Assembly (NCBI GenBank): GCA_020621405.1
Contig: JAHRYN010000001.1
Coordinates: 944,250-1,008,249 of the forward strand
From: Betaproteobacteria bacterium
GTDB lineage: Bacteria > Pseudomonadota > Gammaproteobacteria > Burkholderiales > Rhodocyclaceae
Length of the DNA: 64,000 nt
Direction of reading: 5' to 3'
The stretch's first letter is position 1. Each line of letters starts with the position of its first letter. The notes beneath the pieces were generated by a model. The model was not told the DNA's origin, ran no database searches, and worked only from the letters and a program-made list of their open reading frames with translations. The position numbers were made by a program, and so were the translations under genes. Below are positions 19,786 to 27,732 of the stretch, in pieces.

Positions 19786-21126
19786 TCAGAAGTCCCGGTT
19801 CTGCGCGGCGGCCAGTTCGGCGCGCGCGCGGGCGTAGTCGGCCTGGGCGGCCAGCGATTCGGATTCGATGGCACGCAGCGTGCGGCGGGCATCGAGCACA
19901 TCCAGCACACCCGAAGCGCCATGCTGGAAGGCAAATTCGGCAGCGTCCGCCGAACGCCGTGCCGACGGCAGCACCACGTCGATGAACCGCCGGGCCTGCG
20001 TCGAAGCGGCTTCGACGTCGGCCAGCCGCTGCTGCAGCTCGGCCCCGGCTTCGGCTTCGATGCGCGCGCCTTCGTCCTCGGCAGCCCCCAGTTCGGTATA
20101 GGCCGCGGCAATCTCGCCGCTGTAGTCATAGCCATTGAACAGCGGGATCGACACGCCGATGCCGTACATCAGACCCGCCTCCGGCGGGAAGCGCTCGACC
20201 TGGAAACCGACCGTCACGTCCCGGGTGCGCAGGCTTTCCGCCAGGCTCCTGCCCTGCTGCGCCGCCTGCAGCCGCAGCCGCGCTGCACGCAGATCCGGCC
20301 GATCCTGCGGCAATACCGGCACCTGCGGCGCCTCCGGCACCGGCCAGGAATCAGCCGCATGCAGTTGCGCGGTCTGCGCCTCCATCGCCAGCAGACGCGC
20401 CAGTTCCGACTGGGCGCGCCGCAGGTCGGATTCGGCGGTGCGCACGTCGGCATCGGCACGCAGCTGGTCGACGCGTATGCGTTCCAGATCGCTCGCCGCC
20501 AGATCGCCGGCGCCGACCCGCACCTGCGCGCGCGCCAGCATGTCGTCGAGCAGCTGTTTCGACTGGTGCAGCAGCGCCAGCCGGTCTTCGCTGCGTTTGA
20601 GATCGAAGTAGGCCAGGCGCAGCGCGCGCAGCTGCTGGCGCCGCACGTCGTCGGCATCGGCGCGTGCGGCATCGAGCTGGCTGTCGGCCTGCGCCATGCG
20701 CAGTTCGCGCTTGTCGCCGCGCTCTATCGTCTGCTCGAGACGAAGCACGGTATCCATGCGCTTGTCGGCCACCGATCCAGGCCCGATGCCGCGCGACGGG
20801 CTGATGTCAGTGGTATTCACCGACAGCGTCGCATTCGGCCGGGCCGCTGCCGTGGCCGTCGCCGCCTGTGCCCGCTCGATTTCGCGCGTCGCGCGCCTCA
20901 GGTCGCGGTTGGCGACGAGCAGCCGCGCTTCGGCCGCGCGCAGCGTCAACGCGGACGCCGACGGGACGGCAGAGGCGACGTCCGCCATCATCTGCGCGCG
21001 CGCAGGCGCACCGGGCATCATCGGTGCCAGGCAGGCCATGGTCATCAAAAGTACCCGGATCCGCTCCGGGAAATTCCGGGTCCGTCCCCGGTGACCGGGG
21101 CGGAACATCACAGCAGCAAACGTCAT
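19786..21126 (-). CDS. Outer membrane efflux protein, TolC/CusC family
   Basis: Outer-membrane channel of the tripartite efflux system; 446 residues. The N-terminal region contains a signal-like stretch (VLLMTMACLAPMMPGAPARA), so the true start could be the ATG at 21126 or a later one (21108 or 21045). Two long helical repeats rich in Ala, Arg, Asp and Leu follow, as in TolC-type trimers (ARAQVRVGAGDLAASDLERI and a matching C-terminal block ending AELAAAQNRDF). It is the first gene of the minus-strand operon: this gene, then the adaptor and the pump, with only 4 bp or overlaps between them. Confidence 0.9.
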   Translation of the reverse strand: MTFAAVMFRPGHRGRTRNFPERIRVLLMTMACLAPMMPGAPARAQMMADVASAVPSASALTLRAAEARLLVANRDLRRATREIERAQAATATAAARPNATLSVNTTDISPSRGIGPGSVADKRMDTVLRLEQTIERGDKRELRMAQADSQLDAARADADDVRRQQLRALRLAYFDLKRSEDRLALLHQSKQLLDDMLARAQVRVGAGDLAASDLERIRVDQLRADADVRTAESDLRRAQSELARLLAMEAQTAQLHAADSWPVPEAPQVPVLPQDRPDLRAARLRLQAAQQGRSLAESLRTRDVTVGFQVERFPPEAGLMYGIGVSIPLFNGYDYSGEIAAAYTELGAAEDEGARIEAEAGAELQQRLADVEAASTQARRFIDVVLPSARRSADAAEFAFQHGASGVLDVLDARRTLRAIESESLAAQADYARARAELAAAQNRDF

Positions 21127-21146
21127 GACGCCGAGGCTAAGTGCTG

Positions 21147-21173
21147 CCGGCTGTCAAATTGCTGACAGGCCGG
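21147..21173. promoter_or_regulatory. Palindromic operator over a -35 box upstream of the efflux operon
   Basis: CTGTCA (21151-21156), 6-nt spacer, TGACAG (21163-21168): a perfect 6-6-6 dyad that extends with CCGG/CCGG arms separated by one extra base. On the minus strand it contains TTGACA (complement of 21152-21157), 26 bp from the first ATG of the efflux operon, with only a poor -10. It looks like an operator overlapping a regulated promoter; which protein binds is unknown. Confidence 0.55.
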
Positions 21174-21366
21174 CGACCATTGCCGCAGGCGCCGGAACCA
21201 TCTGGAAATGAACGCGCCGAACGGGGGACACACCCGAACTCATGCAGCCAGAACCTGCCGCGCTTTGCCGGCGCGGCGTAAAGACCACTACGATCGGGCG
21301 AAGCACGTACATCCTGACGCCTGCATGCAGTGGACGGCGGTGGCCTGCAACTTCCGGAGAATGCTC

Positions 21367-21795
21367 ATGACCGATGACGCGGCAACATCATCCGCGCAGG
21401 CGGATTCGATACTCGAACAGATCGCCGACGCCATCGTCTATTCCGACGGGGCCGGGACGATCCGGCGCTGGAACCGCGCCGCCGAAAGGCTGTTCGGCCA
21501 CGCCGCCGCAGAAGCGCTCGGCCAGAGCCTCGACCTGATCATCCCCGAACAGCTGCGGGCCGCGCACTGGCGCGGCTTCAACGCTGCCGTGGCAAGCGGT
21601 GTCACGCGGCTGGACGGACGCCCATCGCTCACGCGAGCGGTGCACAAGTCGGGGCGCAGGCTCTACGTCGAAATGAGCTTCGCCCTGGTCCGCAATGGCG
21701 CCGGCGAGATCGTGGGTTCAGTTGCGGTGGCGCGCGACGTGACCGAACGGGTCGAGCAGCAAAAAGCCGCGCAAGGCGGCACACAAAGTCACTGA
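21367..21795 (+). CDS. Single PAS-domain protein
   Basis: A 142-residue soluble protein consisting almost entirely of one PAS domain (residues about 12-128: DAIVYSDGAGTIRRWNRAAERLFGH, through the final strand EIVGSVAVARDVTER). No output domain is attached, so it must act through a partner or simply sense a small molecule, redox state or light. The start at 21367 is favoured because CGGAGA lies about 6 bp upstream; an ATG at 21361 is too close to it. The next gene, a PLP enzyme, begins 10 bp after its stop with a strong GAGGAGG site, so the two are probably cotranscribed. Confidence 0.82.
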   Translation: MTDDAATSSAQADSILEQIADAIVYSDGAGTIRRWNRAAERLFGHAAAEALGQSLDLIIPEQLRAAHWRGFNAAVASGVTRLDGRPSLTRAVHKSGRRLYVEMSFALVRNGAGEIVGSVAVARDVTERVEQQKAAQGGTQSH

Positions 21796-21805
21796 GGAGG
21801 TGGGC

Positions 21806-22978
21806 ATGGACAGCAAATCAACCCGTGGTCTGGCAACCCGCGCCATTCACGGCAGCTCGGGCAGGGACGCCTTCGGCAGCCCGCACACGCCGATCTACAA
21901 CACCACGACCTTCGCCTTCCGGTCGACGGCCGATCTGCTCGATGTGGTCGAAGGCAACAAGCCCGGCAGCCTGTACACCCGCTACGGCCTCAACCCGAGC
22001 ATCGTCGCGCTGGAAGAAACGCTGGCGGGTCTGGAGGGCGCGCAACAGGCCTGGGCGTTCTGCTCCGGCATGGCTGCCGAAAGCGCACTGTTTCTGACCC
22101 ATGGACGCGAGGGCGTCGTCTGCATCGGCGACGCCTACGGCGGCACGCTGGAACTGCTGAGCAGCCAGCTGCCGCTGCTGGGCATCAGGACCCACCTGAT
22201 ACTGGGCAGCGAGATCGATCGCCTCGACGCACTGCTGGCGGCCGGCGCAAAACTCGTATTCTGCGAAACGCCGGGCAATCCGACGCTGGAGCTGATCGAC
22301 ATCCCTGCCCTCGCGGCCCGGGTACACGCCCACGGCGCCCGGCTGGCGGTCGACAACACTTTCGCGTCACCGGTCAATCAGCGCCCGCTGGCGCTCGGCG
22401 CGGATTTCGTCGTCCACAGCGCCACCAAGTATCTGGGCGGCCACAGCGACCTGACTGCCGGGACGCTGATGGGCTCGAAGGAACTGCTCGCCCCGGTCTG
22501 GAACTGGCGCAAGAACCTCGGTTCGATGATCGCCCCCGAGACCGCGTCGCTGCTGTCGCGCAGTCTGCGTTCGCTGGTTGTCCGGGTGCGGCAGCAAAAC
22601 GCGACCGCTCAGCTGATCGCCGAGGCGATGGCTCGACATCGGGGCATCACGCGCGTGATGTATCCGGGATTGCCCGACTTTCCGGGCCATGACCTGGCCA
22701 GGCGTCAGATGGACGGCTACGGAGGCCTGCTGACCATCGAAGTGAGCGGTGGCGGCATCGCCGCCACCCGGGTTGCCGACCGTCTGCGCCTGTTCGCCTT
22801 GGCGCCCAGTCTGGGCGGCGCCGAAAGCCTGGTCACTCAGCCCTGCACCACCAGCCATCACGATCTGTCGCCGGAGGAACGCCGGCGGCGCGGCATATCC
22901 GACGCCATGCTCCGCCTGTCGGTCGGGCTGGAGGATCCGGCCGACCTGATCGCGGACCTTGAGCAGGCGCTGCGCTGA
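21806..22978 (+). CDS. PLP-dependent trans-sulfuration enzyme (Cys/Met metabolism family)
   Basis: A fold-type I PLP enzyme of 390 residues in the family of cystathionine gamma-synthase/lyase, methionine gamma-lyase and O-acetylhomoserine sulfhydrylase. The PLP lysine lies in HSATKYLGGHSD; other signatures are YTRYGLNPSIVALEE near the N terminus, FCSGMAAESALF, VFCETPGNPTLE and AVDNTFASPVNQRPLALGAD. It starts at ATG 21806, 5 bp after GAGGAGG; an in-frame GTG at 21800 is inside that site. Substrate cannot be chosen with confidence; the genomic neighbours (PAS protein, tRNA-Thr) give no pathway hint. Confidence 0.9.
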   Translation: MDSKSTRGLATRAIHGSSGRDAFGSPHTPIYNTTTFAFRSTADLLDVVEGNKPGSLYTRYGLNPSIVALEETLAGLEGAQQAWAFCSGMAAESALFLTHGREGVVCIGDAYGGTLELLSSQLPLLGIRTHLILGSEIDRLDALLAAGAKLVFCETPGNPTLELIDIPALAARVHAHGARLAVDNTFASPVNQRPLALGADFVVHSATKYLGGHSDLTAGTLMGSKELLAPVWNWRKNLGSMIAPETASLLSRSLRSLVVRVRQQNATAQLIAEAMARHRGITRVMYPGLPDFPGHDLARRQMDGYGGLLTIEVSGGGIAATRVADRLRLFALAPSLGGAESLVTQPCTTSHHDLSPEERRRRGISDAMLRLSVGLEDPADLIADLEQALR

Positions 22979-23083
22979 ATCCATGCCGCCACAAGGGATG
23001 CAGAACGGCCTTGCGGCGCAAGGACAGCGCGCATCTGACAGCGCAAGCGGACCCGCGCGAATCCATCGCGCGGACGAAAAACA

Positions 23084-23113
23084 AACAGGCCAACCCCGGA
23101 GAGTTGGCCTGTT
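23084..23113 (-). terminator. Terminator after tRNA-Thr
   Basis: AACAGGCCAAC (23084-23094) and GTTGGCCTGTT (23103-23113): an 11-bp perfect stem with an 8-nt loop. On the minus strand it is followed by TGTTTTTCG, so it terminates the tRNA transcript; it may also act against read-through from the PLP enzyme. Confidence 0.9.
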
Positions 23114-23125
23114 GTACTGCGCATC

Positions 23126-23201
23126 TGGTGCCGCTTGTCGGAATCGAACTGACGACCTACCGCTTACAAGGCGGTTGCTCTACCAACTGAGCTAAAGCGG
23201 C
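23126..23201 (-). tRNA. tRNA-Thr (TGT)
   Basis: A 76-nt cloverleaf on the minus strand: acceptor GCCGCTT/AAGCGGC with encoded CCA, D-arm TAGCTCAGTTGGTAGAGC, anticodon stem-loop ACCGC-CTTGTAA-GCGGT giving anticodon TGT, and T-arm with GTTCGATTC. Reads ACA and, by wobble, other Thr codons. Confidence 0.98.
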
Positions 23202-23351
23202 GCGGCGCGGATTATATCGTCAGACCGGCCGCGCCGCGCGCCCCGCAATGGTTTACCGCCCCGCCCATGCATTAAACTCCGGCCACTATAACCAATGCCT
23301 CCACACGTCAGCGCGGCGAGCAGTCTTGCCGCGGATGGAGGCCAGCGATCG

Positions 23352-24872
23352 ATGCCAGACAAGGCCGCACCTGTCCCGACTCCGCCACGCACGCTCAACG
23401 TCCTGCTGATCGAGGATTCGGAGGACGACGCGCTGCTGCTGCTGCACCGCTTCAAGGCGGCCGGCTACAACGTGTGGTCGCAGCGGGTCGAGGACGAGCG
23501 CGGACTGCGCGATGCGCTGGCCACGCGCACCTGGGATCTGGTGCTGTCCGACCACAACATGCCACGCTTCTCGGCGATGGCCGCCTTGTCGATCCTGCAG
23601 GGACAGGGGCTGGATCTGCCCTTCATCATCGTGTCCGGCGTGATCGAGGAAGACATCGCGGTTTCGGCGATGCGCGCCGGCGCGCACGACTATCTGAGCA
23701 AGGGCAAGCTTGACCGGCTCATTCCGGCGGTCGAGCGGGAAATCCGCGAAGCGCGCAACCGCGCCGAGCGGCACAGCGCACTCGACGCGGTGCGCGACAG
23801 CGAGGCCCGCTTCCGCGCCTTGGCGGCCAACATCCCGGGCATGGTGTTCCAGCTGCTGCGCCATGAAGATGGCGGGTGGCGCTTCCTGTTCGTCAGCGAA
23901 GGCTGTCTGGCGCTGCTCGGTTTCAAGCCGGCGGAGCTGGTGGCGCAGCCGCGGCGCTTCCTCGACATGGTGCAGCCCGAGGACATGCCGGAACTGGAGC
24001 GCGCAATGCACCTGTCGGCGCATACCCAGGCCACCGTGAACTGGGATGGCCGCATCCGCCTGCCGGACGAGGACATCAAGTGGGTGAATCTGCGCTCGTC
24101 GCCGCGCGTACTCGCGTCCGGCGTACTGATCTGGGAAGGCATCGTTTCCAACATCACGCAGAGCAAGCTGACCGAGCGTGAACTGCGCCAGTCGCGCGGC
24201 CAGCTCGCGGAACTGTCGTCACACCTGCAGATCGCCAAGGAAGAGGAGCGCGAACGCATCGCGCGCGACATCCATGACGAACTGGGCGGTCTGCTGGTGG
24301 CGCTGAAGTTCGAGGTATCTCTGCTGGCCAACAAGACCGCGCCGGACCCGGAGTCGATGAAGGCGCGCTCGCTGAGCATGGGCAAGCTGGTCGATGACGC
24401 GATCAGCACGGTCGGGCGCATCGCGCGCGAACTGCGGCCCGGCATCCTGAAGGAATTCGGGCTGGCGCCCGCGGTGGAAAGCCACGCCGAGGATTTTTCG
24501 GCACGTACCGGCCTGCAGTGCGACCTGCTGTGCATCGACCACGACATCGATCCGGACGAGGAAACCGCGATCGCGCTGTTCCGCGTGTTCCAGGAAGCGC
24601 TGACCAATGTCTCGAAGCACGCTGGCGCGCACCGGGTGGAAGTGCGTCTGACGCAGGAGGACGACGACATCGTGCTGGAAATCAGTGACGACGGCCGCGG
24701 CCTGGCGCCGGAAGACCTGAACAAGCCCAAATCCTTCGGCCTGCGCGGCATACGCGAGCGGGTCGCCCACCTGAATGGCCGTTTTGAAGCGAGCAACCGG
24801 GAACATGGCGGCACCCGGCTGCTGCTGCGCGTACCCGCCTGCCGGCGCACCGTACTGGAGTTTTCCCGATGA
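23352..24872 (+). CDS. REC-PAS sensor histidine kinase of the NarX/DesK type (HisKA_3)
   Basis: A 506-residue soluble kinase beginning with a receiver domain (residues about 15-130: LLIEDSEDDA acidic cluster, phospho-Asp in LVLSDHNMP, LSKGK). A PAS domain follows (about 155-275: EARFRALAANIPGMVFQLL), then a HisKA_3 dimerisation domain (EERERIARDIHDELGG with phospho-His, about residue 325) and a HATPase C-domain (NVSKHAG, SDDGRGLAPEDL, GLRGIRERV). The start at 23352 follows GGAGG by 10 bp; an ATG at 23295 also keeps the frame. With its receiver upstream and cognate regulator downstream, it may receive phosphate from another kinase or use the REC as a regulatory switch. No membrane helix, so the signal is cytoplasmic. 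Confidence 0.88.
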   Translation: MPDKAAPVPTPPRTLNVLLIEDSEDDALLLLHRFKAAGYNVWSQRVEDERGLRDALATRTWDLVLSDHNMPRFSAMAALSILQGQGLDLPFIIVSGVIEEDIAVSAMRAGAHDYLSKGKLDRLIPAVEREIREARNRAERHSALDAVRDSEARFRALAANIPGMVFQLLRHEDGGWRFLFVSEGCLALLGFKPAELVAQPRRFLDMVQPEDMPELERAMHLSAHTQATVNWDGRIRLPDEDIKWVNLRSSPRVLASGVLIWEGIVSNITQSKLTERELRQSRGQLAELSSHLQIAKEEERERIARDIHDELGGLLVALKFEVSLLANKTAPDPESMKARSLSMGKLVDDAISTVGRIARELRPGILKEFGLAPAVESHAEDFSARTGLQCDLLCIDHDIDPDEETAIALFRVFQEALTNVSKHAGAHRVEVRLTQEDDDIVLEISDDGRGLAPEDLNKPKSFGLRGIRERVAHLNGRFEASNREHGGTRLLLRVPACRRTVLEFSR

Positions 24873-25507
24873 GCAGCATCCGCATTCTGATTGCCGACGA
24901 CCACGCCATCGTGCGCTCGGGGCTGCGCCAGATACTGTCCGACAGCCCGGACCTGATCGTCACCGGCGAGGCGGAGAACGGCGTCGAAGCCATGCACAAG
25001 CTGCGCGACGGCAGTTTCGACCTGGTGCTGATGGACGTGTCCATGCCGGACCGCAACGGCATCGATACGCTGAAGCTGGTGCGCAAGGAATTCCCGAAAC
25101 TGCCGGTTCTGGTGCTGTCGATGCATCCGGAAGAGCAGTACGCGATACGCGCACTCAAGGCCGGCGCCTCGGGCTATCTGACCAAGCAGAGCGCGCCGGA
25201 ACAGCTGGTGAACGCGATACGTCAGGTCGCCAACGGCAAGAAGTACGTGTCGCCGTCGCTGGCGATGGAACTGGCCAACCTGATCACCGACGACACCGGC
25301 CGTCCGCCGCACGAGAAGCTGTCGGACCGAGAGTACCAGACGCTGGTGATGATCGCGTCCGGCAAGACACTGACGCAGATCGGCGAGGAACTGAGCCTGA
25401 GCGTGAAGACGGTCAGCGTCTATCGCGCGCGCCTGCTGGAAAAGATGCACCTGAAAAACAACGCCGAACTGACCCACTACGCCCTGAAGCAGGGTCTGGT
25501 CGATTAG
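24869..25507 (+). CDS. NarL/FixJ-family response regulator
   Basis: A 212-residue DNA-binding response regulator: receiver domain (residues 1-120) with acidic pocket ADDHAIVRSG, phospho-Asp in LVLMDVSMPDRNG, and the conserved Ser/Lys (LVLSMHPEEQ, YLTKQSAP). A LuxR-type helix-turn-helix follows near the C terminus (LSDREYQTLVMIASGKTLTQ, LSLSVKTVSVYRARLL). The ATG overlaps the kinase stop by 4 bp (ATGA), so this is the cognate partner. Targets are unknown; the next plus-strand gene is a diguanylate cyclase with its own sigma-28-type site. Confidence 0.93.
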   Translation: MSSIRILIADDHAIVRSGLRQILSDSPDLIVTGEAENGVEAMHKLRDGSFDLVLMDVSMPDRNGIDTLKLVRKEFPKLPVLVLSMHPEEQYAIRALKAGASGYLTKQSAPEQLVNAIRQVANGKKYVSPSLAMELANLITDDTGRPPHEKLSDREYQTLVMIASGKTLTQIGEELSLSVKTVSVYRARLLEKMHLKNNAELTHYALKQGLVD

Positions 25508-25545
25508 CTTCGTGTCCAGGTGATAAAAATCACGGGGTATCGCCC

Positions 25546-25572
25546 TAAAGCCGGCCCTGTTCCTGCCGTTGT
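25546..25572 (+). promoter_or_regulatory. Candidate sigma-28 (FliA) promoter of the diguanylate cyclase
   Basis: TAAA at 25546-25549, exactly 15 bp, then GCCGTTGT at 25565-25572 (consensus TAAA-N15-GCCGATAA; 5 of 8 bases of the -10). It lies 42 bp before the ATG at 25614 and resembles the -10 sequences at fliL and fliC, which makes it more credible. Confidence 0.55.
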
Positions 25573-25613
25573 AAAGATTCGTTACGTCACCCCACATACA
25601 CTCGATCGCCACC

Positions 25614-27374
25614 ATGTCGGAAGCCATGCAGCCGCTTGAAATTGCACGTGAGGCCCTACGGCGGCTTGCCATGCGTCAGCTCCAGCCGACGCCGGAAAAC
25701 TACCGGTCGCTCTATCACGAGATTGCAGGGACCAAGGCTGACGACCTCTTTCCCGAGCGGGCGCTCAAGCTGGTGTGCAGCACACTGCCCCGTCTGAACC
25801 AGGGCCATATCGAATTCACCCAGCGCCTTGAAAGCGCCATCGCAACCCGCAGCTGGTCGGCGATCAGTGGTTCGCTGGTCGGTCTGATGCGTGCTCAGGC
25901 AGCGCCCCAGCGCAAATGGACAGCACTGCTCAAGGACGTATTCCGGCAACTCGAACGCAACCATGCATCGATCAGCCCGGACCAGAAATACCAGGGCCTG
26001 CAGCAGATACTCGATTCGTCCAACGGCGAACTCGACGCGCTGTACGCACGCCTGAGCGCCCTGATCGACAAGTGGGAAGCAGCCGGCGAAGCCAGCCGCA
26101 GCAGCCCGGTCACACTGGTCAGCTCGGTAGCGGTTCACCCTGCGGCGCTCGACAACAGCGATGCGGCGTTGCGCGACCTTTTCGCGCACACGCTCGAAGG
26201 TGTGGTCGGCAGCCTGCTGATCTCGGCGCCGGAACTGCGCGACGAAGCGATCGAACTGGGTCAGGTACTGCGCAGCGTGCGCGACATGAGCGGTGTCGAT
26301 GATCTGGCGTCCAAGCTGCGCAACCTGATATATCGATTGAACTGGGTCGTGGACGACCAGTCGGAAATACGCTCCGGACTGCTGTCCCTGCTCGACCTGC
26401 TGCTGCAGAACATCGGCGAACTGGTGCTGGACGACCGCTGGATGCGCGGCCAGATCGATGCGCTGCGTGCGCTGTGCGATCACCCGATCAGCGCACGCGA
26501 GCTTGACGAGGTGGAACGCCGGCTGCGCGAGGTGATCGCCCGCCAGGGTTCGCTGCGCGGAAACATCGACGATGCCAAGCATCAGATCAAGCTGATGCTC
26601 GCGGGCTTCGTCGAACAGCTGGGCAGCTTCACCGATGCCACTTCCGGCTTCGGCGACAAGATGGAAGGCTATGCGCAGACCATCGCCGAAGCGGACGACA
26701 TCACTTCGCTGCAAGGTGTGATCGCCGATGTCATCTCGACCACGCGCGAAATGCGTGTCACGACAGAACGGTCACGCGCCGAGGTCGACAGCATGCGCGA
26801 CCGGGTTCGCGCCGCCGAAGCGGAAATCGAGCGGCTGCAGGTCGAGCTCGAGCAGACCAGCGAAAAGATGCGTCATGACCCGTTGACCGGTGCGCTCAAC
26901 CGCAAGGGTCTGGAAGAGTCCTACGCCAAGGAAGTGTCGCGTGCGGCGCGGCGCGGCACGAAGCTGTGTCTGGCAGTACTCGACATCGACAATTTCAAGC
27001 GCCTGAATGACACCTACGGCCACAACACCGGTGACGAGGCCTTGCTGCATCTGGTCGGAACCGTACGCGACTGCCTGCGTCCGCACGACACGCTGTCGCG
27101 TTACGGCGGCGAGGAATTCGTCATCCTGCTGCCTGAGACTGAAGTAGATGATGCGGTCATCGTGCTGCAGAGGCTGCAGCGCGAACTGACCAAACGTTAC
27201 TTCCTCGCCAACAATGAAAAGCTGCTGATCACCTTCAGCGCCGGCGTCACCGTCGTCGGCCAGGAAGAAGCGCAGACGTCGGCCATCGAGCGTGCGGACG
27301 TCGCGATGTATCAGGCCAAGGCGACCGGCAAGAACCGCGTCGTCATTGCACCGCCCACATCCCTCGCCGCCTGA
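25614..27374 (+). CDS. Diguanylate cyclase (GGDEF domain) with N-terminal helical region
   Basis: Makes cyclic di-GMP from two GTP. The 586-residue protein has a long helical, coiled-coil-rich N-terminal part (about residues 1-415) with no membrane helix, then a GGDEF domain (about 420-575). The active-site motif is GGEEF (residues 498-502), and an RxxD inhibitory site (Arg489 to Asp492) stands exactly five residues before it, so product feedback is expected. The downstream flagellar genes and a sigma-28-type promoter link it to motility control. The N-terminal region ends in a coiled coil (ERLQVELEQTSEKMRHDPLTG) as in many soluble cyclases. An alternative ATG at 25626 is possible. Confidence 0.9.
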   Translation: MSEAMQPLEIAREALRRLAMRQLQPTPENYRSLYHEIAGTKADDLFPERALKLVCSTLPRLNQGHIEFTQRLESAIATRSWSAISGSLVGLMRAQAAPQRKWTALLKDVFRQLERNHASISPDQKYQGLQQILDSSNGELDALYARLSALIDKWEAAGEASRSSPVTLVSSVAVHPAALDNSDAALRDLFAHTLEGVVGSLLISAPELRDEAIELGQVLRSVRDMSGVDDLASKLRNLIYRLNWVVDDQSEIRSGLLSLLDLLLQNIGELVLDDRWMRGQIDALRALCDHPISARELDEVERRLREVIARQGSLRGNIDDAKHQIKLMLAGFVEQLGSFTDATSGFGDKMEGYAQTIAEADDITSLQGVIADVISTTREMRVTTERSRAEVDSMRDRVRAAEAEIERLQVELEQTSEKMRHDPLTGALNRKGLEESYAKEVSRAARRGTKLCLAVLDIDNFKRLNDTYGHNTGDEALLHLVGTVRDCLRPHDTLSRYGGEEFVILLPETEVDDAVIVLQRLQRELTKRYFLANNEKLLITFSAGVTVVGQEEAQTSAIERADVAMYQAKATGKNRVVIAPPTSLAA

Positions 27375-27582
27375 GCCATCGGGCCGGCGGCGGGTGCCTG
27401 CAGCACCCCTCTCCCGTCACATTTGCTAACAGTCGCAATGCCTGCGATGCGGGCTTGTCCGCCGCGTTTCCGCCCGATTCACGGCCGACCTTGCTGGCAA
27501 ATGCACCTGCCACGGCAACCTCGCGCACCAGCCGATATCGATGCAGCCCGCAGCGGGATGCCATTTCCGTTCACCGACTGCC

Positions 27583-27609
27583 TGAAAGCCATGACGACAA
27601 AGGCTTTCA
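27583..27609. repeat. Inverted repeat upstream of the fliC promoter
   Basis: TGAAAGCC (27583-27590), 11-nt loop, GGCTTTCA (27602-27609): perfect 8-bp arms. It ends 14 bp upstream of the -35 box of the fliC promoter. It could be a regulator-binding site or a 3' hairpin of upstream RNA; there is no T run. Confidence 0.5.
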
Positions 27610-27623
27610 TTCGGGTGCAGCGC

Positions 27624-27650
27624 TAAAGTTTGTTCTGTCTTCTCCGTTAC
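27624..27650 (+). promoter_or_regulatory. Sigma-28 (FliA) promoter of fliC
   Basis: TAAAGTTT begins at 27624, and 15 bp after TAAA stands TCCGTTAC (27643-27650), against consensus TAAAGTTT-N11-GCCGATAA. The perfect -35 and exact spacing, plus position before the flagellin gene, make this a confident call. It lies 82 bp before the ATG. Confidence 0.85.
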
Positions 27651-27732
27651 TTGAAACATCGGCGACATCAACAGCGGGTCATGGAACCCGGAGCGCCGTA
27701 ACTACAAACCACTTCGTGACAGGAGAGTCAAA

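Larger units (their letters stand above)
27375..27732. other. 358-bp intergenic region before fliC
   Basis: No gene is seen. It contains a small hairpin (GGGTGC 27392-27397 / GCACCC 27403-27408) just after the cyclase stop, an 8-bp inverted repeat TGAAAGCC/GGCTTTCA at 27583-27609, and the sigma-28-type promoter at 27624-27650. The strong Shine-Dalgarno AGGAGA stands before the fliC ATG. Confidence 0.85.

Noticed and set aside
21279..21305. TAAA-N15-GCGAAGCA upstream of the PAS gene, resembling a sigma-28 promoter.
   Set aside because: Only 4 of 8 bases of the -10 fit and the GCCG core is missing.
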